Of a stretch of 64,000 bases of DNA, positions 1 through 8,629 are shown piece after piece. Every line of letters starts with the position of its first letter. The first letter of the stretch is position 1. The notes under the pieces were generated by a model. The model was given only the letters and a program-made list of their open reading frames with translations. It ran no database searches and was not told where the DNA came from. A program made the position numbers and the translations under genes. The DNA is from Lachnospiraceae bacterium. Lineage in GTDB: Bacteria; Bacillota; Clostridia; Lachnospirales; Lachnospiraceae. Where the stretch lies: assembly GCA_028689655.1 (NCBI GenBank), contig JAQVCT010000002.1, positions 186,001 to 250,000 of the forward strand, in the 5' to 3' direction.

Positions 1-918
1 GACAGGTGCAATTCCCATAGAATATCCAAGATAGATCGCAGTGAACACGAACTGAAGATACAGTACGATGGTGATCGCTGCCACTCCGTCCTCCCCGTAA
101 TATCTCATACAGGTGATGTTGAACAGATACGTAACCACCGCATTTGCCAGATTCGTGACCATCTCCGATGAACCGTTGGTGCAGGTCTTCCACAGCATCG
201 CTGAATCAAATACAGGTCTGACAAAATATAGATTTCCCCTTCGATTCAGGAAGAAGTAGCAGACTCCCACCACCGACGGGATACAATAGCCGATTACTGT
301 AGCGATTGCAGCCCCTTCGATTCCCATATGCCAGACTCCTATAAATACATAATCCAGGATCACATTGGTAAGACCCGCACAGGCAGTCAATCCAAGTCCC
401 AAATGTGGCTTACCCGCGGTTACAAAAAATGTCTGAAATGCCACCTGTAAGAAATACGCAGGTGAAAAGAACAACAATATTCTCTGATAATCCTCACACA
501 ATGAGATCTGTTCTGCACTTGCCCCCAGTGCCAGCACGATCTGTTTCAGAAATACAAGTCCCAGGATCTCTATCACGATGCCCACGATGACGCAGAGTAG
601 TACGATCATCGAGAAATTGTTTCTCGCTTCCTCTGTTTTTCCCTGTCCCATACGCATGGCAATAATAGCACTTCCTCCTGTTGCCAGCATGACCGCTATG
701 GCGAGTTGGATGGAAGATACCGGATAAATGATATTAATACACGCCAATGCTGTGGTACCAACGTATCTCGACACAAAGATTCCATCCACGATGGTGTACA
801 ATGACATGAATATCATCATGATTATATTGGGTAATGTAAACAGTAACATGGATATGAGATTATATTTTCGTGCCAGTGGATTTTGTTTTATTGTTGTCAT
901 TTCTTTCTCTTTCTTCAT
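1..918 (-). CDS. MATE family multidrug/cation efflux transporter, 3' end cut by window edge
   Basis: A continuous minus-strand frame runs from an ATG at 918 (in-frame alternative at 900, preceded by GAAAGAG) off the left edge, giving the first 306 residues of a protein that is usually about 450. Hydrophobic helices separate short loops. The N-terminal region reads ...VDGIFVSRYVGTTALA... and then MATGGSAIIAMRMGQGK with the spacing seen in MATE transporters, which are Na+- or H+-coupled exporters of 12 helices in the plasma membrane. The substrate cannot be told from sequence. It lies downstream of the fba terminator and is probably its own transcription unit. Confidence 0.8.
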   Translation of the reverse strand, partial: MKKEKEMTTIKQNPLARKYNLISMLLFTLPNIIMMIFMSLYTIVDGIFVSRYVGTTALACINIIYPVSSIQLAIAVMLATGGSAIIAMRMGQGKTEEARNNFSMIVLLCVIVGIVIEILGLVFLKQIVLALGASAEQISLCEDYQRILLFFSPAYFLQVAFQTFFVTAGKPHLGLGLTACAGLTNVILDYVFIGVWHMGIEGAAIATVIGYCIPSVVGVCYFFLNRRGNLYFVRPVFDSAMLWKTCTNGSSEMVTNLANAVVTYLFNITCMRYYGEDGVAAITIVLYLQFVFTAIYLGYSMGIAPV

Positions 919-989
919 TCTCTTACTTATCTATCATGATCACGATTCATTCTATTCGCATTCATCTCGGGCATTATCCTTTCAGACAT

Positions 990-1028
990 AAAAAGAGACT
1001 CTAAAATAACAAGTATTCAGAGTCTCTT
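990..1028 (-). terminator. Rho-independent terminator after fba
   Basis: AGAGACTCT at 994-1002 and AGAGTCTCT at 1019-1027 form a perfect 9-bp stem. On the minus strand it is followed at once by TTTTTAT. It lies about 70 bp beyond the fba stop codon and just upstream of the MATE gene, so it separates the two units. Confidence 0.8.
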
Positions 1029-1096
1029 CCATATGCTTTATTCGTAAAATCTATAGGATGCACCAAAAAGGAGCATGTCCATCATTTACGAGTAGA

Positions 1097-1960
1097 TTAA
1101 GCTTTGTTGATTGAACCAAAGATTTCCATTTTTTCTTTTACTTTAGCTTTGATAGCTTCAACACCTGGAGCTAAAAACTTACGAGGGTCAAATCCTTTTC
1201 CTTCTAAGTCTTTTCCAGATTCAACATATTTACGTGTAGCTTCTGCAAATACTAACTGGCACTCTGTGTTAACATTGATTTTAGCAACGCCAAGACCAAT
1301 TGCTTTTGTAATCATTTCGTCAGGGATTCCTGTACCACCGTGAAGAACTAATGGCATATCTCCTGTTAACTGCTGGATAGCATCCAATGTTTCAAATGAA
1401 AGACCTTTCCAGTTTGCTGGGTATTTACCGTGGATGTTACCGATACCTGCTGCAAGGAAGTCAACACCTAAATCTGCTACTTCTTTACATTCCTTAGGAT
1501 CTGCACATTCGCCCATACCTACAACACCGTCTTCTTCTCCACCGATAGATCCAACTTCTGCTTCGATCGAGATACCTTTAGCGTGTGCTGCTGCAACTAA
1601 CTCTTTTGTCTTAGCTACGTTCTCTTCGATTGGGTAATGTGAACCATCAAACATGATTGATGAGAAACCAGCTTCGATACATTTGTAGCAGTGTTCGTAT
1701 GAACCATGATCTAAGTGAAGAGCTACAGGAACTGTGATGTTCAGCTCTTTGAGCATTCCGTTAACCATGCCAACGATTGTTGTGTAACCGCACATGTATT
1801 TTCCAGCGCCTTCTGATACACCTAAGATAACTGGTGAGTTATTTTCCTGAGCTGCCTGTAATACTGCTTTCGTCCACTCTAAGTTGTTGATGTTGAATTG
1901 ACCTACTGCATAATGGCCAGCTTTTGCTTTTTTAAGCATTTCTGCTGCTGATACTAACAT
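1097..1960 (-). CDS. fba: class II fructose-1,6-bisphosphate aldolase
   Basis: 287 residues, the normal size for a class II aldolase, which reversibly cleaves fructose-1,6-bisphosphate to DHAP and glyceraldehyde-3-phosphate in glycolysis using Zn2+. The N-terminus MLVSAAEMLKKAKAGHYAVG and the metal-binding motif ALHLDHGSYEHC, then EAEVGSIGGEEDG, HGKYP and LHGGTGIP, are all characteristic. The ATG at 1960 is preferred because GGAGGT sits 7-8 bases upstream; an in-frame ATG at 1975 lies inside that ribosome binding site. The gene is monocistronic, with a strong terminator after it and a TATAAT on the minus strand at 2006-2011. Confidence 0.95.
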   Translation of the reverse strand: MLVSAAEMLKKAKAGHYAVGQFNINNLEWTKAVLQAAQENNSPVILGVSEGAGKYMCGYTTIVGMVNGMLKELNITVPVALHLDHGSYEHCYKCIEAGFSSIMFDGSHYPIEENVAKTKELVAAAHAKGISIEAEVGSIGGEEDGVVGMGECADPKECKEVADLGVDFLAAGIGNIHGKYPANWKGLSFETLDAIQQLTGDMPLVLHGGTGIPDEMITKAIGLGVAKINVNTECQLVFAEATRKYVESGKDLEGKGFDPRKFLAPGVEAIKAKVKEKMEIFGSINKA

Positions 1961-2033
1961 TTTATCTACCTCCATATTATAAAATCACTTTTCTTAACCT
2001 TTCTTATTATATCCTACTTCCCGTTAAAAGGGA

Positions 2034-2060
2034 ATAAAAAATAAGAAAAACTTATCATTT
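2034..2060 (-). terminator. weak terminator after the lipid kinase gene
   Basis: ATAAG and CTTAT (2041-2055) form a short A/T-only stem followed on the minus strand by TTTTTTATT. It lies about 40 bp past the stop at 2096. The stem is weak, so this call is tentative. Confidence 0.35.
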
Positions 2061-2095
2061 TTTACAGATTTTACACATTGTTTATAATTAGTTCC

Positions 2096-3025
2096 CTATA
2101 TTTCTGACTCTGGCACCGATCTTTCCAGATTTTCCCCTGGAATCATGATCTTAATCGCCTGCTTCTGGTTCTCAATGACAGCACTCTTATGACCACCGCC
2201 ATATTCACCATCCAGTGTCCAGGCAATCTCTTTCTCAGACTGAAATTCAACGTGATTGGTTCGAAAGCAATACATGTATTCCGTGTCGATGTCCTTCAAT
2301 ACCAATGCACTGAGAATCGAATTCAATTCCAGCGGATTGGCGGGTTTTTTGATCAATGTCACTTCGAAGACTCCGTCATCCAGTTCCACCCATTTACCTG
2401 TGATTCTCTTGAATCCTCCCACGGACTCGGAGTTCGTGATCATACCAAACATAAATTCATCTTCTATGACCTGATCCTCATAGGTTATCTTCATCCGATA
2501 GGACGGCACCATGGCGAGACGCTTCATCCCCTCCAGAAGATATGCCATATGGCCCAGCACATTTTTCATATTCTGTTTGGTCTCATAAGATACATCTGTA
2601 AAGATTCCAAATGCTGCAATATATACAAAAGTGTCTTCATTGAAAGAACCTACATCGCAGGGGAATTTTTCTCCCGATACCACTACCTCTGCTGCTTTTT
2701 TCATATTCTTAGGAATATGAAGGCTGTCGGCAAAGTCGTTGGTGCTTCCCGCCGGCACATAGCCGATGGTCTTCCGCTTCTCACATTGCATCATTCCCGT
2801 TACCACTTCATCCAACGTACCATCTCCGCCGCAGCAGACCACCATATCATACCTGGAAGACTTCTCTCTTACCTTGATCACCGCATCTCCCGATGCCTGT
2901 GTGGGGTAGACCGTCACTTCATACCCTGCCTTTACGAAAATATCTATAATATCTAACAAATTGTTTCTAATCTGCCCTTTTCCAGCATGAGGATTGTAAA
3001 CAAACAGCATTTTCTTATTTTTCAT
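2096..3025 (-). CDS. YegS/BmrU-family diacylglycerol (lipid) kinase
   Basis: 309 residues. The catalytic-domain signature of the DAGK family is present: FVYNPHAGKG near the N-terminus, VVCCGGDGTLDEVVTG (nucleotide-binding GGDGT) near residue 70, and PAGSTNDFA near residue 100. The C-terminal half ends with DGEYGGG, as in YegS/DgkB proteins. These enzymes phosphorylate diacylglycerol or related lipids and recycle lipid intermediates at the inner face of the membrane. The ATG at 3025 is chosen because GGGAGGGAGAA precedes it; an upstream ATG at 3043 overlaps that site. DgkB-like function is likely, but the substrate is not proven. Confidence 0.9.
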   Translation of the reverse strand: MKNKKMLFVYNPHAGKGQIRNNLLDIIDIFVKAGYEVTVYPTQASGDAVIKVREKSSRYDMVVCCGGDGTLDEVVTGMMQCEKRKTIGYVPAGSTNDFADSLHIPKNMKKAAEVVVSGEKFPCDVGSFNEDTFVYIAAFGIFTDVSYETKQNMKNVLGHMAYLLEGMKRLAMVPSYRMKITYEDQVIEDEFMFGMITNSESVGGFKRITGKWVELDDGVFEVTLIKKPANPLELNSILSALVLKDIDTEYMYCFRTNHVEFQSEKEIAWTLDGEYGGGHKSAVIENQKQAIKIMIPGENLERSVPESEI

Positions 3026-3200
3026 ATGCGTTCTCCCTCCCATAATCTTTCATTTGTATATCAGTTATATCACACATATGAGAATTTGAGTAGGAAAACT
3101 TTTATATTGACTTTTATGCGATTTTCTAAACTTCTAAACTTAGAGGAAAAGAATTCCTCTTCATCTCACCCTCAGACTTCACGCTATAAATCTATAGCGC

Positions 3201-3254
3201 AAAAAGGTTATCTTGCGTTTACATGCGAACATGACACACAGGATAACCTTTTTT
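3201..3254 (-). terminator. Terminator of the uvrC-hprK-murB-rapZ-whiA-HPr gene string
   Basis: AAAAAGGTTATC (3201-3212) pairs with GATAACCTTTTT (3243-3254) around a loop of about 30 bases. On the minus strand the second arm ends in TTTTT. It lies 27 bp after the stop of the Crh-like gene and closes that gene string. A further small hairpin (CGCTATA/TATAGCG, 3182-3199) follows. Confidence 0.8.
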
Positions 3255-3280
3255 ATTTTACATGGCTTATTGCCACCCTT

Positions 3281-3538
3281 CTATTCTTTGCCGCTCAGGT
3301 ACTTTTCAATGCTCTCCACAGCAGCCTGCTCGTCTGTTCCGTCTGCTTCCACTACAACAGTTTCCCCAGAGGCAAGGCCCAGTGTCATCATACCCATAAT
3401 ACTCTTTGCGTTAACTTTTCTGCCTTCTGACTCCACATATACAGAACTCTCAAATTGACTGGCAACCTGTACGAGAACTGCAACCGGTCTGGCTTCCAGA
3501 CCCCCGTCCAGCTGAACTTTCATTGTCTTTGTAATCAT
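3281..3538 (-). CDS. Crh-like HPr-family protein (His15 replaced by Glu, Ser46 kept)
   Basis: 85 residues, full HPr length, so not truncated. In true HPr, His15 in GLHARP is phosphorylated by PTS enzyme I; here the motif reads GGLEARPVA with Glu at position 15. Ser46, the HprK target, is kept within NAKSIMGMMTLG. This is the pattern of B. subtilis Crh, where residue 15 is Gln and the gene also follows whiA. The expected role, when phosphorylated on Ser46, is as a CcpA co-repressor or regulator of a metabolic enzyme rather than as a sugar phosphocarrier. AAGGAGGAG precedes the ATG. hprK lies about 4 kb upstream in the same gene string. Confidence 0.85.
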   Translation of the reverse strand: MITKTMKVQLDGGLEARPVAVLVQVASQFESSVYVESEGRKVNAKSIMGMMTLGLASGETVVVEADGTDEQAAVESIEKYLSGKE

Positions 3539-3563
3539 AATATCTCCTCCTTCACAAAACGTA

Positions 3564-4508
3564 CTATTGTCTTAACCTCTCAGCATATTCGCTCAATTTT
3601 CTCAACCTGTGATTTACGCCTGATTTACCAACTGGTGGGTTCAGACGTTCCCCTAACTCTTTTAATGTAGCATCCGGATATTCTATCCTTATCTCTGCCA
3701 TTTCTCTCAAGTTGTCCTGTAAACTGCTAAATCCAGCAGTTTTCTGGATATATCGGATATCATCGATTTGTTTTGACGCTGCATTTACCGTCTTTGTAAT
3801 ATTGGCAGCTTCGCAATTTACTCTTCGATTAATGGAATTACGCATTTCTTTTAGTATGCGAAGATTTTCCAGATTCATAAGTGAAACATGGGCTTCCATA
3901 ATATTCAGTAAATCTACGATTCCAGAGCCTTCCTTTACATAGACTACATAATACTTTTTGCGTATTACGATCTTGGCATCGACCTGAAAGTCAATCATAA
4001 TGTCTCTCAGTTGGATTGCCTGCTCTTCAGAATTGCACACCAATTCAAAATGATAACTTTTCTCTGGATCACTCATAGATCCGATGGTAAGGTATGCGCC
4101 TCGGAGCATTGCTCTTCTGCAACATGCATTCTTAATAATCATGGGGTTGATGACCCGCCTGGATGTCAACGCATGTCCGTTTTCATCATACATCTTAATT
4201 GCCTGTAATACTTTTCGGACAGCAGTTCCATCCTCAAGAGTACTCTCATATGTATTCACCTTGGTATGTACTTTTACCAGTGCCTCGGCAATATCAGTAT
4301 CTATATTAAATGTTTTTTTTAATAATGTAAAGTATTTTCTGGCTACCATGAGATTTTCTGTCTGAATCCAGATCACTTTACCGCCATCTTCTCTCTCCAG
4401 GATCTCCCCTGAATATTGAATGATCGCAGCCAATTCTGCAATTTGGCAATGGCGTGCACCGCTTACATGTTTTTCCATTTCTTCTTTTACATCACTTGAA
4501 AATGACAT
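3564..4508 (-). CDS. whiA: WhiA-type DNA-binding regulator
   Basis: 314 residues, the expected length. WhiA combines an N-terminal degenerate LAGLIDADG homing-endonuclease-like fold, without nuclease activity, and a C-terminal helix-turn-helix. The start MSFSSDVKEEMEKH, the middle CCRRAMLRGAYLTIGSM and the C-terminal LKELGERLNPPVGKSGVNHR are typical. In Firmicutes WhiA binds the nucleoid and affects cell division and chromosome segregation. GGAGG sits 10 bases before the ATG at 4508. It lies between rapZ and the Crh-like gene as in Bacillus, but the gene that normally separates rapZ and whiA (yvcK/glmR) is absent. Confidence 0.95.
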   Translation of the reverse strand: MSFSSDVKEEMEKHVSGARHCQIAELAAIIQYSGEILEREDGGKVIWIQTENLMVARKYFTLLKKTFNIDTDIAEALVKVHTKVNTYESTLEDGTAVRKVLQAIKMYDENGHALTSRRVINPMIIKNACCRRAMLRGAYLTIGSMSDPEKSYHFELVCNSEEQAIQLRDIMIDFQVDAKIVIRKKYYVVYVKEGSGIVDLLNIMEAHVSLMNLENLRILKEMRNSINRRVNCEAANITKTVNAASKQIDDIRYIQKTAGFSSLQDNLREMAEIRIEYPDATLKELGERLNPPVGKSGVNHRLRKLSEYAERLRQ

Positions 4509-4597
4509 TGATTCCTAACCTCCGGAACTTCATTTCTACGTGCACTGCACCGACATCTCTCCCAACTGCACTGTTTGATACGCAAACATGTAAAACA

Positions 4598-5461
4598 TTA
4601 TATCCCATGCTTGTCGTCTCTATGGGTCAGCGTCAGTCCATAATTTCCCTGATTTTTCATACGTTTGAAGAGTTCATTTGCCAAAGTCACACTGCGATGC
4701 TTTCCACCTGTGCATCCGATACTGATAATCAATTGATATTTTCCTTCTTTTATGTAATTGGGAATCAGAAATTGAATCATATCTGCCAATTTATCTAAAA
4801 ATTCTTTTGCCTCTGGAAAGCTCATCACATAATTCTGAACTTCTTTATCATTTCCAGTCTTATTTTTCAGCTCATCTATATAAAATGGGTTTGGTAAAAA
4901 TCTTACATCAAATACCAGATCCGAATCTGCCGGTATTCCATTTTTAAATCCAAATGACATAATATTTACCATAAGACTATTATATTCTTCATTATTTACA
5001 AAAATTCTGTCCAGTTCTTCTTTCAGTTCTCTCGTCAAAAGCTTGGATGTGTCAATTACATAATCTGCCTTTGCTTTTGCGATGGATAGTGTCTCCCGTT
5101 CCTTGGTGATACCATCCTCCACTCGTCCCGCACTTGCCAGGGGATGCATTCTCCTGCTTTCTTTATAGCGCTTGATCAGTACCTGATCACTGGAATCCAT
5201 GAAAAGAAGTTCGAAGTTACAGCCCAACTTTCTCAATTCATCCAACGCTCTCTGTATATCCGTAAATGTCTCATCAGCACGCACATCCAGACCCAGCGCT
5301 ACTTTCGTGATCTCACCATTGGGCGCCATCATCAGCTCTGCAAACTTACTGATCAGGGGTACAGGAAGATTATCAACACAGTAAAAACCCATGTCTTCTA
5401 ATAATTTTAATGCTGTTCTTTTTCCACCGCCACTCATTCCTGTTACTATTACAAACCGCAT
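4598..5461 (-). CDS. rapZ: RapZ/YvcJ-family nucleotide-binding protein
   Basis: 287 residues. The P-loop ATPase N-terminal domain begins MRFVIVTGMSGGGKRTAL, followed by GFYCVDNLP. The C-terminal domain has ISIGCTGGKHRSV, the conserved RapZ motif. In E. coli RapZ senses glucosamine-6-phosphate and controls decay of GlmZ RNA; in Bacillus YvcJ is a GTP/ATP-binding protein linked to competence. The ATG at 5461 is chosen because GGAAGGA precedes it and family proteins start there; an earlier in-frame ATG at 5509 would overlap murB. The Walker A has Arg15 where Ser or Thr normally follows the lysine. Confidence 0.93.
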   Translation of the reverse strand: MRFVIVTGMSGGGKRTALKLLEDMGFYCVDNLPVPLISKFAELMMAPNGEITKVALGLDVRADETFTDIQRALDELRKLGCNFELLFMDSSDQVLIKRYKESRRMHPLASAGRVEDGITKERETLSIAKAKADYVIDTSKLLTRELKEELDRIFVNNEEYNSLMVNIMSFGFKNGIPADSDLVFDVRFLPNPFYIDELKNKTGNDKEVQNYVMSFPEAKEFLDKLADMIQFLIPNYIKEGKYQLIISIGCTGGKHRSVTLANELFKRMKNQGNYGLTLTHRDDKHGI

Positions 5462-5492
5462 TTTTATCTTTCCTTCCACACATCCGTTTCTC

Positions 5493-6416
5493 TTACTGAA
5501 ACTTTCCAAGGGGTATCACTTCTGTCTCCAGTTGAATCCCCGCATGTAAAAATACTTTTTCCTGTACATCTTTGATCAACTGCCATATATCTTTGGAGGT
5601 GGCATGACCCAGATTTACCACGAATCCGCAATGTTTCTCAGAAACACAGGCATCCCCCACACGATAGCCCCGCAATCCGGCATCCATGATGAGTTTTCCT
5701 GCAAAATGACCTTCCGGGCGTTTGAATGTACTTCCGGCACTGGGATATTCCAGGGGTTGTTTTTCTCTTCTCTTCTGTGCCAGATCCAGCATGGTGGCAT
5801 TTATGGCCTCCCTGTCTCCCACCGAAAGCTCTGCCACGATATCAAGCACGATAAATCCATGATTGCGAATGGCGCTGGTGCGATAACCAAATTCCATGGA
5901 TTCATTGTCCAGCTCCATGATCTCGCCCTCTCTGCTCATGACACGCACCTTTGTGACAATCTGTTTCATCTCACCGCCATAAGCTCCGGCATTCATGACT
6001 GCAGCACCTCCCACAGAACCTGGAATGCCCGCTGCGAATTCCAGCCCTGTAAGTCCAGCCTCATAGGCTGCTCTTGCCATCTGTGACAAAAGCGCGCCTG
6101 CCTGGGCAAAGATCTGATTCCCAGCAATACGAATGCAGCTCATTTCAGAACCCAGTGACAGCATAATCCCTTCATATCCATCATCACTTACCAATAGATT
6201 GCTTCCATTTCCAAGTAAAAAGTAGTGTTCTTCTATTTTATTCAGAAATTTTATCACTGTACCCAGCTGCTCCTGCGTATCTATCTGTAGGAATACTTCT
6301 GCATTTCCTCCTGTGCGGAAGGTCGTATGCCGACTCATAGGTTCCTCTAATCGTATGTTCTCTTCGGGTATTATCTGTTTGAGATATTCTAAATTTGCTG
6401 CATTCAATCTATTCAC
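5493..6416 (-). CDS. murB: UDP-N-acetylenolpyruvoylglucosamine reductase
   Basis: About 307 residues. MurB reduces UDP-GlcNAc-enolpyruvate to UDP-MurNAc with NADPH and FAD in the cytosol, the second committed step of peptidoglycan synthesis. The FAD-binding segments GNGSNLLVSDDGYEG and GIPGSVGGAAVMNAGAYG, and the active-site segment EYPSAGSTFKRPEG with the serine proton donor, are all present. The start is GTG at 6416. A TTG at 6407 has AGGTG 6 bases upstream and could be the real start. It lies 31 bp before rapZ, within the conserved gene string. Confidence 0.93.
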   Translation of the reverse strand: MNRLNAANLEYLKQIIPEENIRLEEPMSRHTTFRTGGNAEVFLQIDTQEQLGTVIKFLNKIEEHYFLLGNGSNLLVSDDGYEGIMLSLGSEMSCIRIAGNQIFAQAGALLSQMARAAYEAGLTGLEFAAGIPGSVGGAAVMNAGAYGGEMKQIVTKVRVMSREGEIMELDNESMEFGYRTSAIRNHGFIVLDIVAELSVGDREAINATMLDLAQKRREKQPLEYPSAGSTFKRPEGHFAGKLIMDAGLRGYRVGDACVSEKHCGFVVNLGHATSKDIWQLIKDVQEKVFLHAGIQLETEVIPLGKFQ

Positions 6417-6446
6417 CTGCTATATTTACTTTTACTTCTATATTTT

Positions 6447-6535
6447 ATGTACATTTTTATTTCTATTTCTATTTCTATTTTTTATTTCTATTTTTATTTC
6501 TATTTTTTATTTCTGCTTTTTGTATCTTTTGATAT
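6447..6535. repeat. Hexanucleotide microsatellite (TTTCTA/TTTTTA type)
   Basis: About 90 bp of nearly perfect short tandem repeats of the type ATTTCT, mixed with ATTTTT, in the gap between murB and the ROK kinase gene. On the transcribed minus strand this is an A-rich tract of AGAAAT units 30-120 bases before the murB start. No helical stem is possible. It could change length by slippage and so alter spacing in the murB leader. Confidence 0.8.
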
Positions 6536-6629
6536 TTTTCTTATGATGTCTCTTTCATATCCATCTTATATCTTATATCTATGTTTCTTTTTCTCTATTC
6601 ATGCCATCTGTGAGCGTCATCCTATAAGA

Positions 6630-7562
6630 CTACAGCACCAATTTGGCCGCACCATAGATTCCTGCGTCATTTCCCAAAGTCGCCAAGGCAAAAATTGCAT
6701 CTCTGCTTCCCTGGAATACGTATGGCGTGTAATATTTCTTAATATAGTCCAGCACAATGGTTCCTGCCTTGGATACACCGCCGCCGATCACGAAAATTTC
6801 AGGATTTACAACACCTGCGATGCTGGCAAGTCCTTTTCCAAGATATTCTCCAAATTGCTCTGCGATCTCCATAGCTACCTTATCCCCCGCTTTGACTGCA
6901 TCGAATACGGTCTTTGCAGATACTTCTCCATCTCTCAATACGGTGGTTTCCGTGGTGGCAGCCAATTTCTTATTGGCAAGCTTTACGATACCCGTTGCGG
7001 ATGCATATTGCTCCAGACAGCCTTTGTTGCCACAGTTACAGCAGTCTGCCTCCGTATCCTCCACATGGATATGTCCGATCTCTCCGCCTGCGCCTGTTGC
7101 ACCGGTGAGAATCTGTCCATTGACGATGATACCACCGCCTACACCGGTTCCCAGTGTCACGGCTACCAGATTCTTATGACCTACACCGCCGCCTTTCCAC
7201 ATCTCACCCAGAGCCGCCACGTTAGCGTCATTTCCTGCCTCCACGTGGAGTCCTGTCAGATCTTCCAGTGTCTTCTTGATATCCAGAACGCCCCAGCCAA
7301 GGTTCACTGCCACATGTACCACGCCATCTGCATCCACCGGTCCCGGAACGCCTACGCCAACACCTTCCACATTTTCTTTCTCAATGGATCTTTCCTGCAT
7401 TTTATGTTTCACTGCCTCTGCAATATCCGGCAGAATCTTAGATCCTTTTTCCACTGTTCTGGTAGGAATCTCCCATTTGTCCAGCACAGTTCCCTCCATA
7501 TCAAATAATCCCATTTTAATTGTGGTTCCACCAACGTCCACTCCAAAGCAAACCTTACTCAT
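6630..7562 (-). CDS. ROK-family glucokinase
   Basis: 310 residues. The N-terminal ATP-binding motif FGVDVGGTTIK, the sugar-binding VEAGNDANVAALGE, and the ROK zinc signature EIGHIHV...CNCGNKGCLEQYAS are all present. The protein phosphorylates glucose to glucose-6-phosphate in the cytosol and resembles glucokinases (GlcK) more than ROK repressors, since it has no N-terminal DNA-binding domain. The ATG at 7562 is preferred; an ATG at 7574 overlaps the hprK stop and sits directly against GGGAGG. Placing a glucokinase beside hprK and a Crh-like protein fits a carbon-signalling locus. Sugar specificity is inferred from family resemblance. Confidence 0.9.
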   Translation of the reverse strand: MSKVCFGVDVGGTTIKMGLFDMEGTVLDKWEIPTRTVEKGSKILPDIAEAVKHKMQERSIEKENVEGVGVGVPGPVDADGVVHVAVNLGWGVLDIKKTLEDLTGLHVEAGNDANVAALGEMWKGGGVGHKNLVAVTLGTGVGGGIIVNGQILTGATGAGGEIGHIHVEDTEADCCNCGNKGCLEQYASATGIVKLANKKLAATTETTVLRDGEVSAKTVFDAVKAGDKVAMEIAEQFGEYLGKGLASIAGVVNPEIFVIGGGVSKAGTIVLDYIKKYYTPYVFQGSRDAIFALATLGNDAGIYGAAKLVL

Positions 7563-7566
7563 CTTC

Positions 7567-8502
7567 CTAGTCATCCTCCCTTTTTCTTGCTAATGAATTT
7601 TGTACACGTGTATATAATTCCTGTGCTGCATTGTAACCCATCTTTTTCTGACGATGGTTAACGGCTGCGGATTCGCAGATGACAGCCAGGTTACGGCCCG
7701 GTCTGATGGGTATACTGTGACATACCACTTTATTGCCAAGATATTCTGTATATTCCTCTTCCAATCCAAGGCGGTCATACTCTTTGTCTTTATTCCACTC
7801 TTCCAGCTTGATGACAAGATCGATGGACTGGGTATCTTTAACACTGGATACACCAAATAAGGTCTTCACATCCACGATGCCAATACCGCGAAGCTCAATA
7901 AAATGCTTGGTGATATCCGGTGCTGATCCGATCAGGGTATCATCACTTACCTTGCGAAGTTCTACCACGTCATCTGTCACCAGACGATGTCCTCTCTTGA
8001 TGAGCTCGATCGCTGCCTCACTCTTACCGATTCCACTCTCTCCAGTGATGAGAAGCCCCTCACCATAGACATCCACCAGTACACCATGTACAGAGATGCA
8101 TGGAGCAAGCTTTACATTCAGCCATCTGATGATCTCCGCCATGAAGGAGGAGGTTGATTTCTTGGTCATGAGAATGGGTACCTTTTTCTCCAGTGCAATC
8201 TGCAGGAAAATAGGGTCCGGCTGTAACTCACGGCAGAAGATGAAAGCTGGTATATTATAGGACATGAGTTGTTCATATACTTCTTTTCTTCGCTCTTCCT
8301 TCAATCCTTCAATATAGGTAAATTCCACAAAACCAATGATCTGTAACCGTATTGCCTCAAAATGCTCGAAATATCCCGCTAACTGAAGTGCCGGTCTGTT
8401 AATATCCGGCTGTGTGATCTTCACATCTGAAATCTCGATCTCGGGTGTTAGATTTTCTAATTTCATTTTCTCGATAATTCGTGTTAATTTTACACTTGCC
8501 AT
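7567..8502 (-). CDS. hprK: HPr(Ser) kinase/phosphorylase
   Basis: 311 residues. HprK phosphorylates and dephosphorylates Ser46 of HPr and Crh in response to fructose-1,6-bisphosphate, ATP and phosphate, setting carbon catabolite repression in Gram-positive bacteria. The P-loop GESGIGKS lies at residues 154-161, preceded by the catalytic VHG (His139) and followed by the signature RGHRLVTDDVVEL and the C-terminal HprK block ELRGIGIVDVKTLFG. AAGGAGAT precedes the ATG at 8502; a longer in-frame start at 8580 has no support. uvrC lies upstream, the glucokinase gene abuts downstream, and the protein's presumptive target is encoded in the same string. Confidence 0.95.
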   Translation of the reverse strand: MASVKLTRIIEKMKLENLTPEIEISDVKITQPDINRPALQLAGYFEHFEAIRLQIIGFVEFTYIEGLKEERRKEVYEQLMSYNIPAFIFCRELQPDPIFLQIALEKKVPILMTKKSTSSFMAEIIRWLNVKLAPCISVHGVLVDVYGEGLLITGESGIGKSEAAIELIKRGHRLVTDDVVELRKVSDDTLIGSAPDITKHFIELRGIGIVDVKTLFGVSSVKDTQSIDLVIKLEEWNKDKEYDRLGLEEEYTEYLGNKVVCHSIPIRPGRNLAVICESAAVNHRQKKMGYNAAQELYTRVQNSLARKREDD

Positions 8503-8629
8503 ATCTGATCTCCTTATCCCTTTTCTTATTTTATATCTTATATATCCACTTCCATTACATCCAATTTTACTACTTCGCAAATCTTTTCTAATTCTATCAC
8601 AGTTACTTCACAGACACAAGAATGAGCAA

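Noticed and set aside
6447-7508. Long plus-strand frame covering the microsatellite and opposite the ROK kinase
   Set aside because: It starts in simple repeat sequence, and the rest is antisense to a clear glucokinase gene. The amino acid composition is not protein-like.
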